Assembly: GCA_950097015.1 (NCBI GenBank)
Contig: CATNEN010000002.1
Location: 4,123,001 to 4,187,000, forward strand
Source: Macrostomum hystrix
Taxonomy: Eukaryota > Platyhelminthes > Macrostomidae
Direction of reading: 5' to 3'
DNA length: 64,000 bases
The notes under the pieces were generated by a model. That model had not been told where the DNA came from, made no database searches, and saw only the letters and a list, made by a program, of their open reading frames with translations. A program made the translations under genes and the position numbers. Below are positions 1 to 9,621 of this stretch, in pieces. Within the stretch, counting starts at the first letter, position 1. Every line of letters starts with the position of its first letter.

Positions 1-1013
1 AATTTCTGTTAATCTAAGAGTACAAAAACTCGACATACTGATAACGAATTGTCTGGAAAAGTCTTTAAAATAAAAAAAGATAAACATATTATTTATAGAA
101 CAGGTATAAACTCTACTAGTTTGTTATCATGTTTGCTAACGCATGGTACGCCCCGGTCGAAAACCAACTTTTTTTCGTTTTGCTAATTTTATTCGCGCAA
201 ACGTGAATCATACCTCAAGTTCCCCCACGCCTGTACATCATAGGGTGTACAGTGATATTCTAGCTATTAGAACATTCTACAAGGTACTAGAAAGCATGGC
301 CCAATTGCGTGCGACCTGAAGTAAATATCGAGTCACAAAACCTTAAAAAATATGTACACTCATCCCTCCAATCCGTTGCAAGAACAAAAAAACGCAACAT
401 TCATGGACAGTGACAGAGAAACATGGAGAGGCGTGAGCCGTACATATTTGGTTCCATGTTGCTTTTGTTAAGCAGCCATATTTTTTTGCTATTATAGCAA
501 ATTACCAACCGTTTCATATTCCAAATCAGTTTATTTAAAAGCTCTATTGTCTGCAATTCTCTGTCACTGCAACTGCGATTTAGAAACAACACAGGTAAGC
601 AATCTATGAACTGTCGCTTTTTATGACATTCTCGAGGTGCGATAAATTGAAAATAGTCTTAGCATCGTGTGTGTATATCATTTCATTGAGTTCTTGATTG
701 TAATCGGCATGTATGTATTGCTTTAAAATTATGTACTCGTAATGCAAGATAGAAAGCTAAAGACTTGTTTTCTACCGTTACTAAGGACGCTTATCTAGGC
801 TTGTTAAGTCCACCAGACCACCGAGCGCTGTGGCTTAGTGTCTGGTCTAACGTAGTTGTCGGATTATAATCCTCCAATTCTTCGCCTCTTTTGGGCCTTC
901 GCCTTCGTCTTACGTTTTCATGTACTTTTAGTCCCCTTAACACATTAGTTGCAGCTAACCTTATTTAATCCCCTGCTTGGCCCGGCCTATTGGCTATTAA
1001 TTCTAATTTATTA
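1..1013. other. AT-rich intergenic DNA, no gene seen
   Basis: No reading frame with convincing coding character or splice structure was found on either strand. A stretch near 826-890 has a weak tRNA-like look (a box A-like segment) but no good box B and no cloverleaf, so it is not called. Confidence 0.5.
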
Positions 1014-1062
1014 TTTAATCGGCCTAGGCCGTTAAATGATTTAACGGCCTAGGCCGATTAAA
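1014..1062. repeat. 49-bp perfect palindrome with 1-nt centre
   Basis: Two 24-nt arms (1014-1037 and 1039-1062) are exact reverse complements separated by one base, g1038. Each arm contains the self-palindromic core CGGCCTAGGCCG, so the structure is a palindrome of palindromes and could extrude as a cruciform. Function unknown. It may be the relic of a foldback element or a terminal inverted repeat. Confidence 0.85.
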
Positions 1063-1142
1063 CATATAGTCTATGGTCACAGTTGCTGTAAACAGTTTTA
1101 GTAGTGCAATCTCGGGAGCCGGGCCAAGCTTTAGGATTAAAT

Positions 1143-1276
1143 ACTATAATACCCCCTGAACTCGTTGTCTATGGCCTAGGAACGCTTCGGACTGCGCTTC
1201 TGGGCCTCGGCCCAAGAAACGCGTCCTCAGCCGTTCGTAGGCCAAAGACAACGAGTTCAGGGGGGTATTATTCTAT
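1143..1276. repeat. Long near-perfect hairpin, arms about 65 nt
   Basis: The left arm (1143-1206) and right arm (1209-1276) are inverted copies with scattered mismatches and one-base indels. The centre is TGGGCC-tc-GGCCCA at 1201-1214. The arms share the block TGAACTCGTTGTCT and its complement. A transcript would fold into one long stem. It could be a foldback or MITE element, or a hairpin RNA precursor; the sequence alone does not decide. Confidence 0.75.
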
Positions 1277-1535
1277 ACTTATTGTCTGTGACCTCATCAT
1301 TTGCGTTTACCACTTTTATATCTATGTACAAGACCACCTCTCCGTTACAGGTCTCAAGCGTGTCCATGTTCCTTTCTTTCTGCTTAAACTTTTTGCTTCC
1401 ACTGCCACTAAATAAACTCTATCCAAACTGCTAATTAGTTTGTTGTCCAAGCGACAGTACACTTAACTAGTTAAACATTTATGTAGTCAATAGATGGTAG
1501 TAACAGAATATCGAATTAACATCACCCACAGCAAA

Positions 1536-4023
1536 ATGGCCAGTAATTTGAAGCGATGCGACAGTTGCAGCCGGGAAATGAGCCATTGCGCCACGATCTA
1601 CTGCTTCAAGTGCGACAAGTCCTTCGATAAAGCTTTCGTTGTGAGCGATGGTTTAACTGGCACTGTTAAATGCCCAGAGTGCCGAGGTAGTTCTAATCTT
1701 TCTGAGATGCCAGATGACACTGGTTTGCTGTGCAAGTACTGCTTGGACGAAGCTTCAGTGAGTCTTCAGCGCTATGGTGCTTCTCAGGGCGAGAAGATTT
1801 TGTTAGTAATAATACATCAGAAATAATAATAAATAAGAAGTAATAATATTGGCTTCCATTTTGTTAACATTGCAGACTGACTCGCCAACAAGTCTCCAAG
1901 ACAAAGTGGATAGGCTCGCTCTTTCACTACCAAGTGGCAATTTGGTCGATGAAAATCGAGCAGTGCCATCAGTGCAACGCGCCTTGTCATTGCCGGCGCC
2001 CGGAGGTCGCAGTGACGAGATGGAATCCCTGCTGGGCCTGTGTCATCGCTGCAGCCTGAAGTATGTCATCACTGACGATGCTGCGCTTTGTCCATCGTGC
2101 AATCAACAGGCTGATGACTTTGAGACAGCGCAGCAGCCCATTGCCTCGGCAGCTTCGAACTCGCGGGCGTCGTTGAAACCTACCGGCGACTGCTTGGGTG
2201 ACGGGGACGTTGCCAGTAGCAACGCTGTGAGTCCCTGACAAAAAAAAAAGACGATTGAGTTATTAATAATAATAATAACCATTATCGTTTGTATGCACAG
2301 CGAGTTAGAGATACAATTCAGACTACTGACAACAGTAGAAAAGCAATTGCCTCCTCGCTGGCTGCGGGTCACTGTCACCAAATGATGTGCCATTGCCTGC
2401 AGCCCTCCGGCAGTTATTATTATTACTAAGTCTTTAAGCGTCCCACTCGAATTTTCGCTCATCAAAAAATTCTTCTTCCAGCTCGGCAGGATTCCGGACT
2501 ATGCCAGGGAGCTGTGGCGATTTGTGCCCTGCATTTGCCACAACAATGAGCCAGACTGCTTCGAACTGCGTAAGAGCCAGTCGGGCTCCAGGTCATTCTA
2601 CTGTCATGACTGCCAGCAGCCATACGCGAAGAGCTTGTTCGATCAGGAACTCTCCTGTGCCAAGTGTCCTAAGTGCAACAGCGGTAACGTGGAGGTTGAC
2701 AACATTCACCCCCAGGAGGAAGTGGTCGCGTGCTTTTTCTGCGACTCGGAAATCTCCAAGCGTCGAATTGACAAGCATTGCGCTCAGCTGCAGAGTGAGG
2801 TTCAAGACGAATTCAAAGGGGACGAACAGGTGCGCAGGATGGAAAGCCACTGCAATAAGTGTGGTAAGGCGGGAATCGAAATCAAGGTCGATATGCACAA
2901 TGGAGGCTTGTGGTTAGTTCAGGTTTGCGACAAGTGCGGCAGCAAGGAACCGATCTGCGAGATCGATGCGGAGCAGACATTGGAGGAGCACTCGCGCAGT
3001 TTGAATTCAGTAGACGAGGTGCCTGAAGGATTTGAAGAGCTGGCCCAGTGCTGCTGCGGTCTTGCTCAGCTGCACCCAGTCGATGGTGATCGGGACGACA
3101 ACCTTCTGGTTTGCTCCTGCAGGCTGGCCAGGTGCTTCAACCTGGCTGAATGTCGCAGCCCGAAAATTCCGAAAACCGTCCAGGAGCTCAGGAGCGTTCT
3201 GCCCGCTTACTCCAGTGGAGCCATGGGGCAGCGATTCCAGACCGTGCGGGTGCAAGATCCTGCCAGACTGAAACCCGGCGATCATTTGCACTTCCACAGA
3301 CAGTTTTACGAGCATCACGCGATTGTCGTGGATGTGCTTCGAAATGAGCAGAAGGTAGCTCTGGCTGAGTACACCGGTGAGCTGGATAGCCGAACAGCCA
3401 TTGCGGCGATAAGTTCTGCTGCGAAGGGCCAAGTCGCTCGTACCCTGCTGCCGTTCCGGGACATTGTGCAGTGCGCAAGTCTGGTGGAGTACCGCAACCT
3501 GGACTGCTTCTCGCCCACTGTTGTGGTCCAGCGGGCTTTGAGTCGTCTAGGCGAGCAAGAGTACTCCATTGGCACGCGGAACTGCGAGCACTTCAGCAGC
3601 TGGGCCAAGACTGGACTGGACGTGTCGCGGCAGGTTGACCGGTTCAAGGAAGGCGCGGCGAAGGCTCTGGAGAATCCGTTGATCGACAAGATTCTGGGAA
3701 AAGTGGCCGCTCTTGCGGCTGGCAAACCTGGGGTCGGCATCTGTGTAGGCATTGTGGAGGATCTGCGCAATGAGCTGCTGCAGCTGGTCCGCTTGAAGAA
3801 AGATGCGTCGAGTCAGTTTCTGAAGTGCATGCTTCGCCTGGGCATCAAGTGGAGCATCCGCGGCTTGCCGCTACTGCTGACTGTGTTAACTCGCAATGTA
3901 AAACTCCTGCCGCTCCTGCCAAAACTGGATGCGAATTTAATCAAGCCAGCCGCAGAGTCGCTTGTGCAGTGGATTCTGCCGATTGAGGACAAGACTAACG
4001 ACAATCCGGATGGCAAAAAGTAG
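1536..4023 (+). CDS. Zinc-ribbon-rich protein with LRAT (NlpC/P60-like) domain
   Basis: Inferred exons are 1536-1757 (or to 1805), 1876-2226 and 2482-4023, all joined in phase 0, giving about 704 aa (720 with the longer exon 1). The first two exons and the start of the third carry many CxxC pairs (for example CDSC, CFKC, CPEC, CKYC, CHRC, CPSC, CHDC, CPKC, CFFC, CNKC, CDKC), i.e. repeated zinc ribbons or treble-clef-like modules. From about residue 450 there is an LRAT-like domain: LKPGDHLHF, the His-containing FYEHHAIVV strand, and the nucleophile motif NCEHF with Cys near residue 559. LRAT-family proteins are thiol acyltransferases or phospholipases; this substrate cannot be inferred. A hydrophobic stretch near the C-terminus (WSIRGLPLLLTVL) could be a membrane anchor. 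An acceptor-like CACCCACAG lies 4 nt before the ATG. A possible ATTAAA poly(A) signal is at 4140. Exon 1 has two phase-compatible donors: GTGAGT at 1758 (preferred) and GTAATA at 1806. Confidence 0.72.
2362..2432 (+). mobile_element. SINE-A 3' fragment in intron
   Basis: This matches the 3' part of the SINE seen in full at 25921-26203: GCTGGCTGCGGGT, then TGATGTGCCATTGC, then CAGCCCTCC and an ATT-type tail. It lies in the second intron of the zinc/LRAT gene. Confidence 0.7.
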
Positions 4024-4490
4024 CTGGCTTGTCATTGAGTGTTTGGAAATCGATTTGAAAGTATCGATTTATTATATTTTTGTTTTGTCGTTCGTTCTGC
4101 TGTCCAGAGTTCACGCTTTATTGTTCCTAACTTTGTTACATTAAAAAATTACCATTTAATGTACGCTCCTGTATACTCGTAGCCAAATAGTTAAAGTGCG
4201 AAAATTTTTCTTTAATTCGAAAAGCTGATTTTCACTAGTGTCATTTCTTACTAAGACTATTTAGTCTGCAATAACATATTTTGCTTACATTAGCCAAGTA
4301 TTTTAATCAAGATACTCGTATATCAAATGCCAGACACGGATAAAGCAACCAGACTTTTCCAAGGAATAATTTACAACTTGTCGTAAGAGCACAGCAAAAC
4401 CGGAAAATTATTAAATTGCCGAAGTGATGTCACACACTGAGTGTTCGTATTTCACAGTTTCTCGCAGTCGCCTCCTGTCCACTCTTCACA
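4024..4490. other. 3' flank of zinc/LRAT gene, no gene
   Basis: AT-rich spacer containing the likely 3' UTR of the upstream gene. Nothing else recognised. Confidence 0.5.
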
Positions 4491-5379
4491 AGCTTATCTC
4501 ACTGACTGCTGCCATATAGTAACGGAGAACTAGATGAGGTCAGCTTATCTCACTGACTGCTGCCATACGTAACGGAGAACTAGTTGAGGTCAGCTTATCT
4601 CACTGACTGCTGCCATATAGTAACGGAGAACTAGATGAGGTCAGCTTATCTCACTGACTGCTGCCATATAGTAACGGAGAACTAGATGAGGTCAGCTTAT
4701 CTCACTGACTGCTGCCATATAGTAACGGAGAACTAGTTGAGGTCAGCTTATCTCACTGACTGCTGCCATATAGTAACGGAGAACTAGATGAGGTCAGCTT
4801 ATCTCACTGACTGCTGCCATATAGTAACGGAGAACTAGATGAGGTCAGCTTATCTCACTGACTTCTCCCATATAGTAACGGAGAACTAGATGAGGTCAGC
4901 TTATCTCACTGGCTGCTGCCATATAGTAACGGAGAACTAGATGAGGTCAGCTTATCTCACTGACTTCTCCCATATAGTAACGGAGAACTAGATGAGGTCA
5001 GCTTATCTCACTGGCTGCTGCCATATAGTAACGGAGAACTAGTTGAGGTCAGCTTATCTCACTGGCTGCTGCCATATAGTAACGGAGAACTAGTTGAGGT
5101 CAGCTTATCTCACTGACTGCTGCCATATAGTAACGGAGAACTAGATGAGGTCAGCTTATCTCACTGACTGCTGCCATATAGTAACGGAGAACTAGATGAG
5201 GTCAGCTTATCTCACTGACTGCTGCCATATAGTAACGGAGAACTAGATGAGGTCAGCTTATCTCACTGACTGCTGCCATATAGTAACGGAGAACTAGATG
5301 AGGTCAGCTTATCTCACTGACTGCTGCCATATAGTAACGGAGAACTAGATGAGGTCAGCTTATCTCACTGACTGCTGCC
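4491..5379. repeat. Minisatellite, 51-bp unit, about 17 copies
   Basis: Tandem head-to-tail copies of a 51-bp unit beginning AGCTTATCTCACTGACTGCT and containing ATAGTAACGGAGAACTAG. Copies differ by single bases (GACTGCTGCC/GACTTCTCCC/GGCTGCTGCC, and AGATGAGG/AGTTGAGG). There are no spacers between units. Confidence 0.97.
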
Positions 5380-5394
5380 ACAGCTGCAGTTGCC

Positions 5395-5920
5395 TCTCTG
5401 GCCTTCAGATTGCTCCTCACCCTCTCTCTCACCCTCTCTCACCCTCTCTCATTCTCTCTATCACCCTTTCTCACCCTCTCTCACCCTCTCTCACCCTCTC
5501 TCTCACCCTTTCTCACCCTCTCTATCACCCTTTCTCACCCTCTCTCCTCTTCTCACCCTCTTTTACCCTTTCTCACCCTCTCTCACCCTCTCTCTCATTC
5601 TCTCTATCACCCTCCCTTTCTTGCCCTCTCTCCTCTTCTCACCCTCTTTTACCCTTTCTCACCCTCTCTCACCCTCTCTCTCATTCTCTCTATCACCCTC
5701 CCTTTCTTACCCTCTCTCCTCTTCTCTCACCCTCTCTGTCATTCTCTCTATCACCCTCTCTCACCCTCTCTCACCCTCTCACTCATTCTCTCTATCACCC
5801 TCTCTTACCCTCTCTCCTCTTCTCACCCTCTCTCACCCTCTCTATCACCCTCTTTTACCCTCTCTCACCCTCTCTATCACCCTCTTTTACCCGCTCTCTC
5901 CCTCTCTCTCTCTCTCAGGC
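5395..5920. repeat. Pyrimidine tract, CACCCTCTCT-type repeat
   Basis: Low-complexity C/T-rich array of CACCCTCTCT and CTATCACCCT variants. It keeps all three forward frames open for about 190 codons by composition only, so no protein is called. A shorter piece recurs at 6205-6272. Confidence 0.95.
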
Positions 5921-6037
5921 CAGCACCGGCGTCTCGTACGACCGAGTCAGTGCCACGGAGTTTTGTGAGTGTGGATTGAGTTGCCGGGCGCTGCCGAATC
6001 GATTACGATATGTTGAGATTGAAAGCTGGATTTGAAC

Positions 6038-6150
6038 AAGCGCCTATAGCCTAATGGCTAGAGCGCTAGGCTAGACTCTACTGATAAGCTCCAATAAGAG
6101 CGAAACGCGTCTGGAGTTGCCTTGGTTCGAATCCTGATTTCAATTTTTTC
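6038..6150 (+). repeat. tRNA-like sequence, probable SINE head or tRNA pseudogene
   Basis: A box A-like TAGCCTAATGGC is followed about 70 nt later by a perfect RNA polymerase III B box, GGTTCGAATCC, and a short T run. The T-stem has a mismatch and the acceptor arms do not pair, so this is not a functional tRNA. It is best read as a tRNA-derived repeat. Confidence 0.5.
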
Positions 6151-6279
6151 GATACATATCGGAATCGATTCCAACATTAGATTTTTGAATTTTAATGGGC
6201 AGTGTCCTCTCTCCTCTCTCCCGCTCTCTCTCCATCTCTCACCCTTTCTCACCCTCTCTCTCATTCTCTCTCATCAATC

Positions 6280-6420
6280 TGTGAGGATATAATCCCAAAC
6301 TGGCAGGATATAATCCCAAACTGTCAGGATATAGTCCCAATCGGAGAGGATTGAATCCCAATTTGGGAGGATATAATCCCAAACTTGGATTGCTAGACTA
6401 GAGGATTGAATCTTAAACTT
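6280..6420. repeat. Short 22-24-bp repeat, about 6 copies
   Basis: Degenerate copies of GAGGATATAATCCCAAACT. The flank up to about 6880 has a (CTGA)n run at 6590-6623 and otherwise no recognised content. Confidence 0.75.
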
Positions 6421-6929
6421 AGTGGATTATACTGAAGAGTGTGCGAACTGGAAATTACCTTGGCGTGAAGTGCCAATTGATTACAGACCGGTTACTTAAA
6501 CGTTACTTGCACGGAGAAGAGACAGTATACTTTTTGGACGTCACAACCAATCAGCCAGCCCCTCATTCCGATTTGAATTCCCTGACTCCCTGACTGACTG
6601 ACTGACTGACTGACTGACTGACTTAAACGTTACTTAAACGTGTCAGCATCAATGTTTTATTTTAACACAAACATGAATTTCATTTCCATTACGATTTCGG
6701 AGCAAGCGAAATTCGGAGGCCACGAATATGCTTTAAAAATTACAGGGCAAAGAAAATTTCCAATGTAAATATGGAATTACAGTATAATAATTATTTGCAC
6801 AAATTCAAGAGTCTGGGGTATGAGTCAGCAGATAGAAAAGGTTCTATGCACAGGATTTTGCATTGCACGAGTGGATCAAACTTAACATCACCAAGACTTC
6901 GATCAGAATTCGATAAATCTCTGAGAATT

Positions 6930-8630
6930 CGACGAACCACTAAAATAATTAGACAAGCCTCTAAGAATTCTGCGAACTTCTAAGAATTCGACGAACTTCT
7001 AAGAATTCTGTGAACTTCTAAGAATTCGACGAACTTCTAAGAATTCTGTGAACTTCTAAGAATTCTGCGAACTTCTAGGAATTCTGCGAACTTCTAAGAA
7101 TTCGACGAACTTCTAAGAATTCTGCGAACTTCTAAGAATTCGACGAACTTCTAAGAATTCTGTGAACTTCTAAGAATTCGACGAACTTCTAAGAATTCTG
7201 TGAACTTCTAAGAATTCTGCGAACTTCTAGGAATTCTGCGAACTTCTAAGAATTCGCCGAACTTCTAAGAATTCTGCGAACTTCTAGGAATTCTGCGAAC
7301 TTCTAAGAATTCGACGAACTTCTAAGAATTCTGCGAACTTCTAAGAATTCGACGAACTTCTAAGAATTCTGTGAACTTCTAAGAATTCGACGAACTTCTA
7401 AGAATTCTGTGAACTTCTAAGAATTCTGCGAACTTCTAGGAATTCTGCGAACTTCTAAGAATTCGACGAACTTCTAAGAATTCTGCGAACTTCTAAGAAT
7501 TCGACGAACTTCTAAGAATTCGACGAACTTCTAAGAATTCTGTGAACTTCTAAGAATTCGACGAACTTCTAAGAATTCTGTGAACTTCTAAGAATTCTGC
7601 GAACTTCTAGGAATTCTGCGAACTTCTAAGAATTCTGCGAACTTCTAAGAATTCTGCGAACTTCTAAGAATTCGACGAACTTCTAAGAATTCTGTGAACT
7701 TCTAAGAATTCGACGAACTTCTAAGAATTCTGTGAACTTCTAAGAATTCTGCGAACTTCTAGGAATTCTGCGAACTTCTAAGAATTCGACGAACTTCTAA
7801 GAATTCTGCGAACTTCTAGGAATTCTGCGAACTTCTAAGAATTCGACGAACTTCTAAGAATTCTGCGAACTTCTAAGAATTCGATGAACTTCTAAGAATT
7901 CTGCGAACTTCTAAGAATTCTGTGAACTTCTAAAAATTCGACGAACTTCTAAGAATTCTGCGAACTTCTAAGAATTCGACGAACTTCTAAGAATTCTGTG
8001 AACTTCTAAGAATTCGACGAACTTCTAAGAATTCTGCGAACTTCTAAGAATTCGACGAACTTCTAAGAATTCTGTGAACTTCTAAGAATTCGACGAACTT
8101 CTAAGAATTCTGTGAACTTCTAAGAATTCTGCGAACTTCTAGCAATTCTGTGAACTTCTAAGAATTCTGCGAACTTCTAGCAATTCTGCGAACTTCTAAG
8201 AATTCGACGAACTTCTAAGAATTCTGTGAACTTCTAAGAATTCTGCGAACTTCTAGGAATTCTGTGAACTTCTAAGAATTCGACGAACTTCTAAGAATTC
8301 TGCGAACTTCTAAGAATTCGACGAACTTCTAAGAATTCGACGAACTTCTAAGAATTCGACGAACTTCTAAGAATTCTGTGAACTTCTAAGAATTCTGCGA
8401 ACTTCTAAGAATTCTGCGAACTTCTAGGAATTCTGCGAACTTCTAAGAATTCGACGAACTTCTGAGAATTCGACGAACTTCTGAGAATTCGACGAACTTC
8501 TGAGAATTCGACGAACTTCTAAGAATTCGACGAACTTCTAAGAATTCAACTAACCACTCAAAGAATTCGACGAACCACAGAGAATTTGACGAACCACTGA
8601 GAATTCGACGAACCACTCAGAGACTTCCAC
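6930..8630. repeat. Minisatellite, 19-bp unit with EcoRI site, about 85-90 copies
   Basis: The unit is AAGAATTCTGCGAACTTCT, with the two main variants TCTGCG/TCTGTG and TCGACG after AAGAAT. Nearly every unit contains GAATTC. Variants occur in recurring orders, suggesting block duplication. The edges (6890-6960 and 8540-8640) decay into diverged copies containing ACGAACCACT. Confidence 0.97.
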
Positions 8631-8639
8631 GAATCACGG

Positions 8640-9055
8640 AACCGACGCCTTAAATCGACAATGCACAATCTTGGATGTGGGATTGCAAATTTACTTACGA
8701 TTGCGTACAATTTACGACATGTTGGTAGGTTTACGAAAAGCGAGCGGAACAAGTTTTACAAGCCAATTAACAAGCACGTGAGAACTCTGACTTGGGCCAG
8801 AGACACTACGCGAGGGCAAATCAACTGCAAGCTGAGACAGAACGAGAGGTAGGACCTTACTGCAGATGGACCGAAAATCAAGTAAATGACAGCAAAAAAT
8901 ACTAGGCCACTAACTCAACCTCGGAAATTAGTTCAAAGGTGTAAAAACGAGATGAAAATAAAGTCTAGTTTTTTTTGCAAATGGATTCCCTAAACGCACG
9001 AAGCTAACTCTTTTACAAAGCCTGTCTATGACGATTTAAGATCTAACCGGGTGAC
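8640..9055. other. Unique spacer between two arrays, nothing recognised
   Basis: Non-repetitive DNA with only short open frames and no convincing splice-linked coding exon. Confidence 0.5.
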
Positions 9056-9058
9056 AAC

Positions 9059-9486
9059 ATGTCTAACAGATTCATATCGTGTCTAACAGATTCATGTCGT
9101 GTCTAACAGATTCATGTCGTGTCTAACAGATTCATGTCGTGTCTAACAGATTCATGTCGTGTCTAACAGATTCATGTCTGGTCTAACAGATTCATGTCGT
9201 GTCTATCAGAATCATATCGTGTCTAACAGATTCATGTCGTGTCTAACAGAATCATATCGTGTCTAACAGATTCATGTCGTGTCTAACAGATTCATATCGT
9301 GTCTAACAGAATCATGTCGTGTCTAACAGAATCATATCGTGTCTAACAGATTCATGTCTGGTCTAACAGATTCATGTCGTGTCTAACAGAATCATGTCGT
9401 GTCTAACAGATTCATGTCGTGTCTAACAGATTCATGTCATGTCTAACAGATTCATGTCGTGTCTAACAGATTCATGTCGTGTCTAA
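9059..9486. repeat. Minisatellite, 20-bp unit, about 21 copies
   Basis: The unit is GTGTCTAACAGATTCATGTC, with ATCATATC and TTCATATC variants. It ends about 135 bp downstream of the Wnt stop codon, counted on the minus strand. Confidence 0.97.
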
Positions 9487-9621
9487 TTAACGGTTTGAGT
9501 AACCCCTGTCTAACAGACTAGTTACCTGCCTAACTGACAGTTTAATTCTTCAAAGCACATTTACAAAAGTGTTTGTCAAAGCATCAGCATCGAACACGCA
9601 TATAAACAAGCGAAGCAGTCG

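Noticed and set aside
826-890. tRNA gene
   Set aside because: Only a loose box A; no B box and no cloverleaf.
5349-6035. Long overlapping open frames of Leu/Ser/Pro
   Set aside because: They follow the CACCCTCTCT array in all three forward frames; no splice sites, no family, composition only.
6930-8630. Heat-shock element cluster
   Set aside because: GAA and TTC triplets are present, but spacing (0, 1 and 3 nt) does not match the 2-nt spacing of nGAAnnTTCn.
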